13,073 bases of DNA from an uncultured Eubacteriales bacterium (GTDB lineage Bacteria; Bacillota; Clostridia; Oscillospirales; QAMX01). The stretch spans positions 1-13,073 of the forward strand of contig URVL01000055.1 in NCBI GenBank assembly GCA_900551265.1. Reading direction: 5' to 3'. The notes under the pieces were generated by a model. The model did no database searches and had not been told where the DNA came from. It saw only the letters and a list, made by a program, of their open reading frames with translations. Positions 1 to 6,435 of this stretch are shown piece by piece (position 1 is the first letter of the stretch; each line of letters begins with the position of its first letter). The position numbers and the translations under genes were made by a program.

Positions 1-291
1 TTCCCCTTTGGCGCTGTCCACATCGTCGTTGATGGCAATAAAGCGGACGTCATAGGCAGGAAAGATGAAATCCTGCAGCCGCCCCATGTAGGAATACTCC
101 CTGCCCAGCCGGGACAGGTCTTTGACAATTACAGCGGATACGCTGTAATCCTCCACATATCGCATCATCTCCTGGAACCCCGGCCTTTGAAAGCTGGTTC
201 CTGAGAAGCCATCGTCCACGAAGAACCGGGTGTTCCGAAATCCATGATCGGCGGCGTATTTGCTCAGCAGGGCTTTCTGAGACGAGATTTG
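1..291 (-). pseudogene. Serine recombinase fragment, N-terminal catalytic part missing, runs off left edge
   Basis: The frame reads 97 codons without a stop from 291 down to the window edge. The sequence is that of the catalytic domain of a large serine recombinase (TnpX/Tn4451-like integrases of Firmicutes integrative elements). It includes SQKALLSKYAADHGF, VDDGFSGTSFQRPGFQ, VIVKDLSRLGREY and IAINDDVDSAKGE, which are characteristic of the family. In these enzymes the nucleophilic serine lies in a YxRLS motif upstream of the first of these segments. Here an in-frame TGA (292-294) stands directly before QISSQKAL and no YxRLS follows upstream, so the active-site end has been lost. The truncation point near 285-294 marks a rearrangement. 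The C-terminal DNA-binding part may continue to the left, outside the window. It is probably an inactive relic. An overlapping 86-residue frame on the same strand (50-310) has no recognisable content and is a shadow. Confidence 0.8.
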
Positions 292-439
292 TCAAGGGGG
301 TTTTATGCAAAAAAGCACGATTTCATAAAAATGATTCAAATACATATCATCCAAACAGAATTGAGAGAATAGTAGTCTTCAATAATACGCTAATGCCGTC
401 GAGCGTAACCAGTATAGTTACGCTCGACGGTAAACTCAT
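292..439. other. Gene-free spacer between recombinase relic and sigma factor gene
   Basis: This AT-rich stretch has no credible coding frame. It holds the recombinase truncation point and, at 396-430, a strong hairpin described separately. I see no promoter directed at either neighbour. Confidence 0.5.
396..430 (-). terminator. Perfect 14-bp hairpin downstream of the sigma factor gene
   Basis: The arms 396-409 (CCGTCGAGCGTAAC) and 417-430 are perfectly complementary around a 7-base loop. The hairpin lies 9 bases past the stop codon of the ECF sigma gene. That position fits a transcription terminator or an mRNA 3'-end stabiliser. On the minus strand the stem is followed by CATTAG rather than a T-run, so intrinsic termination would be weak. 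The plus strand also has no T-run. Confidence 0.5.
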
Positions 440-2041
440 TTAAGGATTGATGTATTTTCCTTCGACGCTGAATACACCATCGGTCAAAGGCTTTTCATTG
501 TCGGGTTTACGCAGGATACCACGGCGAATCAGCTCGTCTGTAACATATCCAATGATCTGATGCAGATAACAGCTAACCCACTGATTGATCTGATCGTGCA
601 AGTGTTTCGGAACGAAGTTTTCAAAATTATTGTGCACAGTTACGATCCACTCCGCAAGGAGATCATTGAGCTTTTCATCAGTCATCTCAAACAGTGAAAC
701 AAATTTTCCAAACTGCTCTGCGGTAAAGTGCGGGAAGTTTAAGCTAAAGCCTGCCTCTGACTTTATAAGCAGATTTGTTTCGATAAGATGTGCGGCATCT
801 TCTTCGGAAAGAGCTTCTTTGGACACAACACCGTTTACGCTGTTCTGTGGTATGCCGTTTGCACACATCCAACGCATCCCTTTGTTATGGTAAACGCTGT
901 AATCAAAATATTTACTGACCCAATAGTAATAGATATGAGACGGGACTTTGTACTCGCTACCACTATCGTCTCCTGCAACATTGCATCCGGAATTATACTC
1001 TGCACAGCTTTCCGATTCATTGACCGTTTCTTCTACGATAAACCAACCATAACCGCCATCCTTTCTCGGAGGATACGGACCGTTTTCCAGATTTAAGCGT
1101 TTGTTTTTTACGTCCCTAATTTTTCGTCTGAGCAGATATGGAACGATGATGTAACCAAGTCTACTTATGCCGAAATCATTGCCGTAAAAATCTAAAGCGC
1201 TGATTTTATTTTCAGCTTCTCTTAGTATAACTGCAAATTTATCCGCAAGCATACTGATTACCGATGCTGAAACTTCTTCGGTCTGCTTTCTGTCTTTCAA
1301 ACGAAAGATAATAAAATTGGTTACGTATTTGTTACCCACCTTACAGATAGCATCCCCATATTCAAGTCGGGGGAGTTCATCCTCTACATACATTGTAGGA
1401 ATACCCGTACTAATACTGATTTCTTCTACTGTCAAAGGCTTTTCATAAGCTGCGAGGCAGATAGCACGGGAAATCTGTGTATGAAGATATGCGTCGGAAT
1501 CCATATTACCGTTACAAGTTCCAGTATTCCAATTAATTCTCTGATAGACCTTATCCATTTTATCTTCTCCTATCCTATCTCTGATTTTTTGGCGACCTAC
1601 GTTCAGCCGCCATTTGATTGTGGTTTCGGGGAGAGAATACTTTTTTGCAAGACTTCTGATTGACAATTCGCCAATATAGTAGTCCACAAAAATATTTTTG
1701 TACTCGGAAGATAACGTGTGCAAATAGCGAAACACCGTTTCATATTGCTCCTGTGTGTTGTCCTCATCGACATCGGAATAATCAGCAATGTCAAAAAGTT
1801 CGTCTTCGCATGACAATACGATTTGATTTTTATTCCGATTGTCAATAAACCGGGCATAGCGGTTATGAGCAATACGCCAAACCCATGCATCAAGCGATTC
1901 GATTTGATATTTGTTCATTCCTTCAAGGATATGACAAATGATCTCACTCGCAAGATCCTCGGCATCGTAGCGGTTGGATAAACGCTTATAACAGAAACGA
2001 AATATCGGTTCGATGTACGGGATAATTTTGTTCTCGTCCAA
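440..2041 (-). CDS. ECF-type RNA polymerase sigma factor with long C-terminal extension
   Basis: The protein has 533 residues from the chosen TTG start. Residues about 5-66 are sigma region 2 (NRYDAEDLASEI, then DAWVWRIAHNRYARF, a core-polymerase-binding helix). Residues about 105-158 are region 4 (LSSEYKNIFVDYYIGELSIRSLAKKYS, then a recognition helix ending WRLNVGRQKIRDRI). Ordinary ECF factors end here at about 170-190 residues. This one continues for some 370 residues. The first part, about 190-248, resembles a winged helix (LTVEEISISTGIPTMYVEDEL). The rest, with many aromatic residues, I do not recognise. The start is set by AAAGGAGGAG eight bases before TTG at 2039-2041. An upstream in-frame TTG (2069-2071) would add 10 residues and place the ribosome site inside the gene. 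The XRE gene lies 97 bases upstream on the same strand. No anti-sigma gene is adjacent, so the extension may be the control module (inference). Confidence 0.82.
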   Translation of the reverse strand: MDENKIIPYIEPIFRFCYKRLSNRYDAEDLASEIICHILEGMNKYQIESLDAWVWRIAHNRYARFIDNRNKNQIVLSCEDELFDIADYSDVDEDNTQEQYETVFRYLHTLSSEYKNIFVDYYIGELSIRSLAKKYSLPETTIKWRLNVGRQKIRDRIGEDKMDKVYQRINWNTGTCNGNMDSDAYLHTQISRAICLAAYEKPLTVEEISISTGIPTMYVEDELPRLEYGDAICKVGNKYVTNFIIFRLKDRKQTEEVSASVISMLADKFAVILREAENKISALDFYGNDFGISRLGYIIVPYLLRRKIRDVKNKRLNLENGPYPPRKDGGYGWFIVEETVNESESCAEYNSGCNVAGDDSGSEYKVPSHIYYYWVSKYFDYSVYHNKGMRWMCANGIPQNSVNGVVSKEALSEEDAAHLIETNLLIKSEAGFSLNFPHFTAEQFGKFVSLFEMTDEKLNDLLAEWIVTVHNNFENFVPKHLHDQINQWVSCYLHQIIGYVTDELIRRGILRKPDNEKPLTDGVFSVEGKYINP

Positions 2042-2055
2042 GTTGTTCTCCTCCT
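2033..2055 (-). promoter_or_regulatory. Ribosome binding site fixing a TTG start for the sigma factor
   Basis: On the minus strand AAAGGAGGAGAACAAC precedes TTG GAC GAG. The purine core matches the anti-Shine-Dalgarno sequence almost perfectly at ideal spacing. The upstream TTG at 2069-2071 has no comparable site. Confidence 0.6.
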
Positions 2056-2132
2056 TTCTTTTGGTATGCAATCATGATTACACCCTTATAGTGCATCAAA
2101 ATCAGTTTGGATAGGTAGTTTTATGAAAATTT

Positions 2133-2144
2133 TTATAATTATAA
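2133..2144. repeat. AT-only 12-bp palindrome at the XRE stop codon
   Basis: TTATAATTATAA is a perfect palindrome that overlaps the stop codon of the XRE gene. It lies in a wholly A/T tract between the XRE and sigma genes. It could be a weak hairpin or a chance feature of AT-rich DNA. Confidence 0.3.
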
Positions 2145-2906
2145 TTTATAAAGGAAAAAGAGTAGTGGCGGGAGATAAGAGGCCGATCCGTCCAGCCGAT
2201 ACTTATATGTCCCTTCTTCCTCTTTGACGGTCAAAGGAAGTTCTCTCAATGCCGTTTCGACTTCTTCCTCTTTGAGAAAAGCTGCTGCGGCAATCTGATC
2301 TGCGGTAACAAAGAGATCAAAATCGGAAACAGTCAATCCATGCAAAGCAAACAATGTTTTCAGCACGTTTAGATTTGAAAATTGTTCCATTGTTATCTTT
2401 AGATCACGCATTTGTGAACCATTCGGAGCGACATATCCCTCGCCCAAAGAAAAGAAGATGTTGTTATTCTTTCTGCCTGTGCAACCTTCCGGTTCAGAAC
2501 TGATAGATAATCCCCAAGATGAAACATGATCGGCAGCGTAATCCTTTTCTTTCCACGGAACGGTTTTCTTGTATCCGTCGGTCGATGCTATTTCATGAAG
2601 TAATGCCGCAATACGGTATGCGTTTTCAAACGCTTTATTTTCTGGCAACGCAGAAAAATATTCTTTGATCTTGAGGCAAATATCTCCCAATCCTTCAGTT
2701 GACTTGTATCCGATCAACTCATCAATCGAAACATCAAAGATTTTTGCGAGATCGGGTAAAAGCTGAATATCCGGACAGCATTGCGCCGATTCCCATTTTG
2801 AAACCGCCTGGTTAGTTACACCGAGGGCGTTTGCAAGTTCTTCTTGGGTAAGACCTTTCTGCTTTCTGAGAAAGGCAATTTGTTCATTGATCTTAATTGT
2901 AGTCAT
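2139..2906 (-). CDS. XRE-family helix-turn-helix regulator with unknown C-terminal domain
   Basis: The protein has 255 residues. Residues about 6-66 are a standard Cro/CI-type helix-turn-helix: QIAFLRKQKGLTQEELANAL, then GVTNQAVSKWE as recognition helix and LPDLAKIFDVSIDELIGY. The remaining 190 residues are soluble and match nothing I can name; the segment VTADQIAAAAFLKEEEVETAL could be a second small helical bundle. ATG at 2904-2906 is preferred over the in-frame TTG at 2910-2912 because GAGG sits nine bases before the ATG. A sigma-A-type promoter lies just upstream at 2944-2971. An 8-bp palindrome, GTAGCTAC, lies between its -10 box and the start, where an autoregulatory operator would be expected. 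The gene precedes the sigma factor on the same strand and may be co-transcribed with it. The regulatory target is unknown. Confidence 0.85.
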   Translation of the reverse strand: MTTIKINEQIAFLRKQKGLTQEELANALGVTNQAVSKWESAQCCPDIQLLPDLAKIFDVSIDELIGYKSTEGLGDICLKIKEYFSALPENKAFENAYRIAALLHEIASTDGYKKTVPWKEKDYAADHVSSWGLSISSEPEGCTGRKNNNIFFSLGEGYVAPNGSQMRDLKITMEQFSNLNVLKTLFALHGLTVSDFDLFVTADQIAAAAFLKEEEVETALRELPLTVKEEEGTYKYRLDGSASYLPPLLFFLYKL

Positions 2907-2943
2907 ATTCAAGTACCTCGTGATTTTTATTTTCGTAGCTACA

Positions 2944-2971
2944 ATTATATTTTACCGATAAGCAGCTTCAA
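2944..2971 (-). promoter_or_regulatory. Predicted sigma-A promoter of the XRE gene
   Basis: A perfect -10 box TATAAT (2944-2949, read on the minus strand) follows a TTGAAG -35 box (2966-2971) at 16 bases. The start of transcription would fall near 2937, at the palindrome GTAGCTAC (2935-2942). That palindrome is a plausible repressor site for the encoded HTH protein. Confidence 0.6.
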
Positions 2972-3036
2972 AAACAATGACGCATTAGTTTGACGAGTCT
3001 GTGTTTCATCCAACTTCCGGTTGGAAGCTCTATTGT

Positions 3037-3067
3037 GAAAATGCCGCCCGCATAACACAGGCGGCAT
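3037..3067 (-). terminator. Intrinsic terminator after the GNAT gene
   Basis: On the minus strand an 8-bp stem ATGCCGCC/GGCGGCAT (arms 3060-3067 and 3041-3048, 11-base loop) is followed by TTTTC. It lies about 20 bases after the GNAT stop codon. It separates the GNAT/HerA/NurA transcript from the XRE gene. Confidence 0.7.
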
Positions 3068-3088
3068 AGATGCTTCAAGTAAAAAATC

Positions 3089-3868
3089 TTATTGCAATTC
3101 CATTACCCAAAAGTCTTCCATGTGATTGGTGTATGCAATTTCATCTTGAATTGTTTCTACATAAGAGAAACCGGCTTTTTGATAAGCCCGAATAGCTCTT
3201 TGATTCCATGCGGCGACTCTTAGTAGTATTCTTCCGGTATGTCCTGTGAACTCACGCAGTTCTCTTACACACCGATTTACGAAATTGCTACCATTGCCTT
3301 TACCGCAAAATTGCGGAGCCATTGACCAACCAACCCACAAGTCTTTTCCATCGAGCTGACAGGCTACTTGACCCAATATCGTGGTTTCTTCAATAAGACA
3401 AAACTGTTCTGTTCCCCAAGTTGATTCATCCATAAGCCAATCATCGGGATGTCCTTTGAAATTATAAACAGCATAAGGAATTTCGTATTCCCAATTACTG
3501 ATTTCTTCGGCAATCTCTTTTGTTAAGGGCTTTAGGATTCCACCATCAAAGGAAGTGGGCGTGATCGGTTTTTCGTAAATGTACAATTGGTTTTCGGGTG
3601 ATTTTTCCATAGTATTTTGAAAACCCTGGGCCTCCCAGAATGGTTTCCCGGTAACAGGATCGGCGGTTAAGTACATCATTTCCGCACCGTCAATATGGAA
3701 CAATCGCTCCAAACGCTTAAACATCATCTTGCCATAACCGTTGCGACGATGATCTGGCTTTACATAGAACTCCATAATGTATCCGTATCCGGGTTTTATA
3801 AATCCCTTGTGATCTTCATGGTCGATTTTCCCGTAAAGAAAACCAATCGGCATTAATGGCGACATCAT
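3089..3868 (-). CDS. Tandem GNAT acetyltransferase, truncated at the front
   Basis: The protein has 259 residues with two GNAT folds. The first begins abruptly at residues 8-35 (IGFLYGKIDHEDHKGF, GYIMEFYVKP). It has the acetyl-CoA motif RRNGYG (41-46) and FWEAQGF (77-83), but lacks the first strand and helices, roughly 50 residues. The second (about 112-259) is complete, with the acetyl-CoA loop QFCGKGNG (186-193) and NQRAIRAYQKAGF (222-234). GNAT enzymes transfer acetyl groups to amines; the substrate here cannot be told. The start ATG lies inside the tail of the HerA-like fragment in another reading frame, overlapping it by 53 bases, with only a weak AAGG before it. The sequence from about 3850 upstream belongs to the HerA gene, so the true N-terminus was probably removed by a deletion. 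The second domain could still be active if translated, possibly by coupling to the HerA fragment. It may equally be a pseudogene. Confidence 0.75.
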   Translation of the reverse strand: MMSPLMPIGFLYGKIDHEDHKGFIKPGYGYIMEFYVKPDHRRNGYGKMMFKRLERLFHIDGAEMMYLTADPVTGKPFWEAQGFQNTMEKSPENQLYIYEKPITPTSFDGGILKPLTKEIAEEISNWEYEIPYAVYNFKGHPDDWLMDESTWGTEQFCLIEETTILGQVACQLDGKDLWVGWSMAPQFCGKGNGSNFVNRCVRELREFTGHTGRILLRVAAWNQRAIRAYQKAGFSYVETIQDEIAYTNHMEDFWVMELQ

Positions 3869-4448
3869 CCTTACATTTATGCTGAATTGCTTTCAAGAGG
3901 AACATAACATAACTGGTCTTTGTTGCCAAGCCAGAAATACCGGAAATGTTCATATGCGCTCCCTCCGGACCGATCAGGAAATCGCCGTTGTATTTAATCG
4001 GAACAGAGACATTGTTTCCTGCTTTCATCAGACCTGCGGGAATAGCAGTTTTTTCATCAATGTTATCAAGTCCAAGTGCGACTTGAATATCATCTTCATC
4101 CGCCGTATATACAGCAGATCCTTCGAATACCGGCATGAAGTTTTCTTTGGTGTTATGAATGACTGACACTTTGGCATAGGAAAGAGACAGACGTCTTGTC
4201 ATAGGAGCAATATCCACATTGCCAAAATCGGAGGAAACGTAGTTGCTGATATGACCTGTACCATCTGTAATATGGAAAATATCTTGAACAACGCCATATG
4301 TGATCGAATCGTCCGTTTTGTTATGTACAAGGACAATGTCGAACGGACTCAGAATTGTATCATCAGACAGCCAAAATTGGAACTCATCGCAGGATGAAGG
4401 ATTCTTTTCTGTGGCAGATACCTTGCCAATCAGCTTTCTTGTACTCAT
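3816..4448 (-). pseudogene. HerA-like ATPase, truncated after the P-loop
   Basis: This 210-residue frame starts with a HAS-barrel-like domain (about 5-110: KLIGKVSATEKNPSSCDEFQF, SPFDIVLVHN, YGVVQDIFHI) and reaches the beginning of the hexameric HerA/FtsK-type ATPase core (NGDFLIGPEGAHMNISGISG, then LATKTSYVMFLLKAI). HerA proteins are usually 500-600 residues. Walker B and the arginine finger are absent here. The coding sense ends at about residue 197 (KCKDDVAI); the next 12 residues, NADWFSLRENRP, come from the GNAT sequence in another frame. The gene is therefore a 5' fragment. ATG at 4446-4448 has AGAGGAG eight bases ahead, and the gene starts 17 bases after the NurA-like gene stops, so the two were an operon. 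HerA works with NurA-type nucleases in DNA end processing; bacterial HerA-nuclease pairs occur in phage defence. The nucleotide loop GISGLATKTS is not a standard GxxxxGK[ST]. Confidence 0.75.
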
Positions 4449-4465
4449 TTTTCTATCTCCTCTTA

Positions 4466-5590
4466 TTACCGAAAATCTCGTTTGAAATTATTGATAAACA
4501 CCAGGTCGCTTTCAAATGTGGACTTGATAAGTGTTTCTGTCAGATATACCGGGTATAGATGACTTGCCCACCGTTCATCGCGCCCATAACAAGTCGGTGA
4601 ACCTTCATTGAGTAATGATAAAGAAATCGTATCGACAACATCTGTTGGAATTCCGCTGTCGTAATAATCCTCTAACACCATTTTCTCAATTTTGATTATT
4701 CCTTCGAGAGGATTTGAAACTTTGTTTTTGGGACGTATTCTTAGATACCATACCCCAAATCGCCTGCCACGGTCATTTTCTTTCAAAAACACCGGGGTAC
4801 GTTCACCATATTCAAGTTTCAAAAGTTCTGCGCCTATTTGTGTTCCTCCGCGTTTGGATTTGCTGGATGTGGGGAGCATAGGATTGAAACTCTTTGAAAC
4901 CCCTATTACATTGTAAAACAGATCAGCAAACTCGGTTTTTCCTGTGTCTTGACGGAGAAATTGAAGCGGTCCGTCTACCACTAGCATGCGGTCAGTGTCC
5001 AACACTCCAGATTTGACCATATTTGACAGAATTTCTATTTCCATGTCATGCATCATAGTGTTGGCTTTTGCGATTGCAGCATTAACAGGAATATTATGTT
5101 TTTCCGGCTCAAAGCGATACTCGACCACTTCCAGAAACATTTCTTGTGCGACCTTTGTTCTGGTAATACGCTGTTGGATTTCTTTGAAATCTACCGTGTT
5201 GACTTTGTCGCTCAATAGTAAAAGATTCTTTCGCCGTATTGCCTGATGCGAGTGGAGCTTTTTCTCACTGCCTCTTTCAGTACAGCCAGCTCTGATTTGA
5301 GCAACGACTACTGGATAAATTTTCTTGCCCTCAATCACAATATCGCCAATTTTATATGTCCGCCTAGAACCATCCATGAAGAATGAAAAATTAGAGAAAG
5401 TGCGATCTTCTACATAGAGGTCATATTTTCGTATTTTCTTTGACTTGTCCGTTTCAAACGGTTCTCCGATTACTTTGATTTCATCGCCCTCGTCCTGATA
5501 CGGTTCTTGATAATAATGATCAAGATCAAGACTTTCGTTTTGATACAGCGCAACGCCGCACTTGTCAAATATTTTATTCAGTGTAGGCAT
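4466..5590 (-). CDS. NurA-like nuclease, HerA partner
   Basis: The protein has 374 residues. It matches the NurA nuclease pattern: an early metal-binding motif FFMDGSRR (71-77, D73) followed by the strand IYPVVVAQIRAG; a second acidic motif MLVVDGPLQF (202-211, D206) leading to YNVIGVSKSF (226-235); and a C-terminal ASHLYPVYLTETLI (342-355) like the conserved YP-containing end of NurA. In archaea NurA is a 5'-3' nuclease resecting DNA ends with the HerA translocase. The next gene downstream is HerA-like, 17 bases away, which supports the assignment. ATG at 5588-5590 has GGAGG six bases ahead. The gene appears intact, although its HerA partner is truncated. Without its motor the nuclease may be silent, or may act alone. 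It could belong to a defence cassette, but that is inferred from the pairing and the mobile surroundings. Confidence 0.72.
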   Translation of the reverse strand: MPTLNKIFDKCGVALYQNESLDLDHYYQEPYQDEGDEIKVIGEPFETDKSKKIRKYDLYVEDRTFSNFSFFMDGSRRTYKIGDIVIEGKKIYPVVVAQIRAGCTERGSEKKLHSHQAIRRKNLLLLSDKVNTVDFKEIQQRITRTKVAQEMFLEVVEYRFEPEKHNIPVNAAIAKANTMMHDMEIEILSNMVKSGVLDTDRMLVVDGPLQFLRQDTGKTEFADLFYNVIGVSKSFNPMLPTSSKSKRGGTQIGAELLKLEYGERTPVFLKENDRGRRFGVWYLRIRPKNKVSNPLEGIIKIEKMVLEDYYDSGIPTDVVDTISLSLLNEGSPTCYGRDERWASHLYPVYLTETLIKSTFESDLVFINNFKRDFR

Positions 5591-5689
5591 AATAAACCTC
5601 CATGCAGCTATTATCGCAAATGAACTTTCCTTAAACCTCCGTGCCGACTTATCCCATTATTGTAGGAGGTGCTGGTATAAAAATGTGGC
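5591..5689 (-). other. Leader between HTH gene and NurA-like gene
   Basis: The 99-base gap holds the ribosome site of the nuclease gene and a second copy of the same nine bases (GGAGGTTTA) about 35 bases upstream, with no start codon in useful position after it. I see no terminator, so read-through from the HTH gene is expected. Confidence 0.4.
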
Positions 5690-5893
5690 TTACTTTTTGT
5701 TTTCAGTGGAAGTCTTGATATACTTTCCACTTTTAATTCGAGCATCTGCCGGTTTCGGCTCATCATCAGGGATTGCCCAAGTGCGTCCGATTCTTATCGC
5801 GCCCGGTATGCGATCTTCATTACATAAAATTTGTATGCGGCGCGTAGAAATACCCCAGCGTTCAGCGGTTTCCGTTACGGATAGATATTTCAT
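5690..5893 (-). CDS. Small excisionase-like HTH protein (helix_turn_helix, MerR/HTH_17 type)
   Basis: A 67-residue protein starts at ATG 5891-5893, with GGAGG eight bases before it. A longer reading to 6010 would run through the promoter and is rejected. The N-terminal part, MKYLSVTETAERWGISTRRIQ then ILCNEDRIPGAIRIGRTWAIP, is the winged-helix fold of excisionase and MerR-like DNA-binding modules, and the last 20 residues are basic. Such proteins are common first genes of accessory cassettes and as recombination directionality factors. It has its own promoter and precedes the NurA-like and HerA-like genes on the same strand. It may be the regulator of that cassette, or a leftover of the surrounding mobile element. 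Confidence 0.8.
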   Translation of the reverse strand: MKYLSVTETAERWGISTRRIQILCNEDRIPGAIRIGRTWAIPDDEPKPADARIKSGKYIKTSTENKK

Positions 5894-5947
5894 TTTGTAA
5901 CCTCCGATTACCGTGATTTTTGGGATAAATATAATAACATAGTATGT

Positions 5948-5976
5948 ATTATACTCGTTTAACCGAATAAAATCAA
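5948..5976 (-). promoter_or_regulatory. Predicted sigma-A promoter of the HTH-NurA-HerA cassette
   Basis: TTGATT (5971-5976) and a perfect TATAAT (5948-5953) are 17 bases apart on the minus strand. Transcription would begin near 5941, giving a leader of about 50 bases. No other strong promoter lies before the nuclease gene, so one transcript probably covers all three genes. Confidence 0.7.
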
Positions 5977-6045
5977 GATAGCCGTCGGAATATCCGGAAA
6001 TATTTTGCAAAAGTGTCGGATTAAGGGTGTGGGAATACTCCCCAG

Positions 6046-6085
6046 AAGAAAAATGAGCGTTTCAGCTGGCAGCCGGAACGCTCAT
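6046..6085 (-). terminator. Intrinsic terminator without an identifiable upstream gene
   Basis: On the minus strand a 9-bp stem ATGAGCGTT/AACGCTCAT (arms 6077-6085 and 6053-6061, 15-base loop) is followed by TTTTCTTC. It would stop transcripts arriving from the transfer-origin-like stretch at 6086-6290, where no coding frame is visible. It also insulates the HTH promoter. Confidence 0.65.
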
Positions 6086-6119
6086 CTTTGCGTTGTGTGA
6101 CAACATCAGATGTGCTTAC

Positions 6120-6270
6120 TGTTCAGCAAGCTCAATATTGCAAGCAATGCAAACATGTACATGTTTGCGATTTTGGCTGGTTTTCTGCCCGCCAAAATGC
6201 TTGTTGAGGGATAGCCCCCAAGCCCCCAAGATCGCCCCCTTCAGTAACGGCTGCGCATCCTGCGGACGCT
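6120..6270. other. Transfer-origin-like region with nested inverted repeats
   Basis: There is no coding frame in this stretch, but it has dense symmetry. It contains a perfect 20-bp palindrome at 6149-6168 (GCAAACATGT and its mirror). It also has TTTTGGC/GCCAAAA arms at 6171-6177 and 6191-6197, and CAAGCA/TGCTTG arms at 6141-6146 and 6198-6203 that enclose both. Further on come three CCCCC runs at 6215-6239, and CATCCTGC at 6256-6263, which fits the YATCCTG|Y nick consensus of MOBP (RP4-like) relaxases. Palindrome clusters beside a nick motif are the usual build of oriT in integrative mobilisable elements of Firmicutes. No relaxase gene is present in the window. The call is from pattern and context only. 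Confidence 0.38.
6149..6168. repeat. Perfect 20-bp palindrome
   Basis: Both halves, GCAAACATGT and ACATGTTTGC, are exact reverse complements with no spacer. This suits a dimeric DNA-binding protein or cruciform extrusion. It is flanked by the inverted repeats of the oriT-like stretch. Confidence 0.8.
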
Positions 6271-6287
6271 GAAATCTGAAATAAACA

Positions 6288-6345
6288 AAAGAAAAACTCT
6301 ATGCAAATGGTTCATCCATTCACATAGAGTTTTCTTATTTTCCGT
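6288..6345. terminator. Bidirectional terminator between AKR gene and mobile region
   Basis: An 11-bp outer stem AAAACTCTATG/CATAGAGTTTT (6293-6303 and 6323-6333) is continued by a 5-bp inner stem AATGG/CCATT. The plus strand continues TTTTCTTATTTTCC and the minus strand TTTTTCTTTTG, so it can act both ways. It lies about 100 bases after the aldo/keto reductase stop. A smaller hairpin, AGTATT/AATACT, lies in between (6362-6378). Confidence 0.75.
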
Positions 6346-6435
6346 TTACTTGGCATAGGTCAGTATTTTTGCAATACTTCTTTATGCTCCCCTGCCATTT
6401 TTTGGCGCCCTTTTTTTGGAATCATAAGACTGGCT

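Noticed and set aside
5894..6010. Longer version of the small HTH protein starting at 6010
   Set aside because: The additional residues would be encoded by the promoter (TATAAT at 5948-5953), and the internal ATG has an ideal ribosome site.
6208..6240. Three C5 runs considered as a G-quadruplex or short repeat array
   Set aside because: Only three tracts of five occur on the G-rich strand with no adequate fourth, and the spacing is irregular, so neither a standard quadruplex nor a CRISPR-like array is supported.
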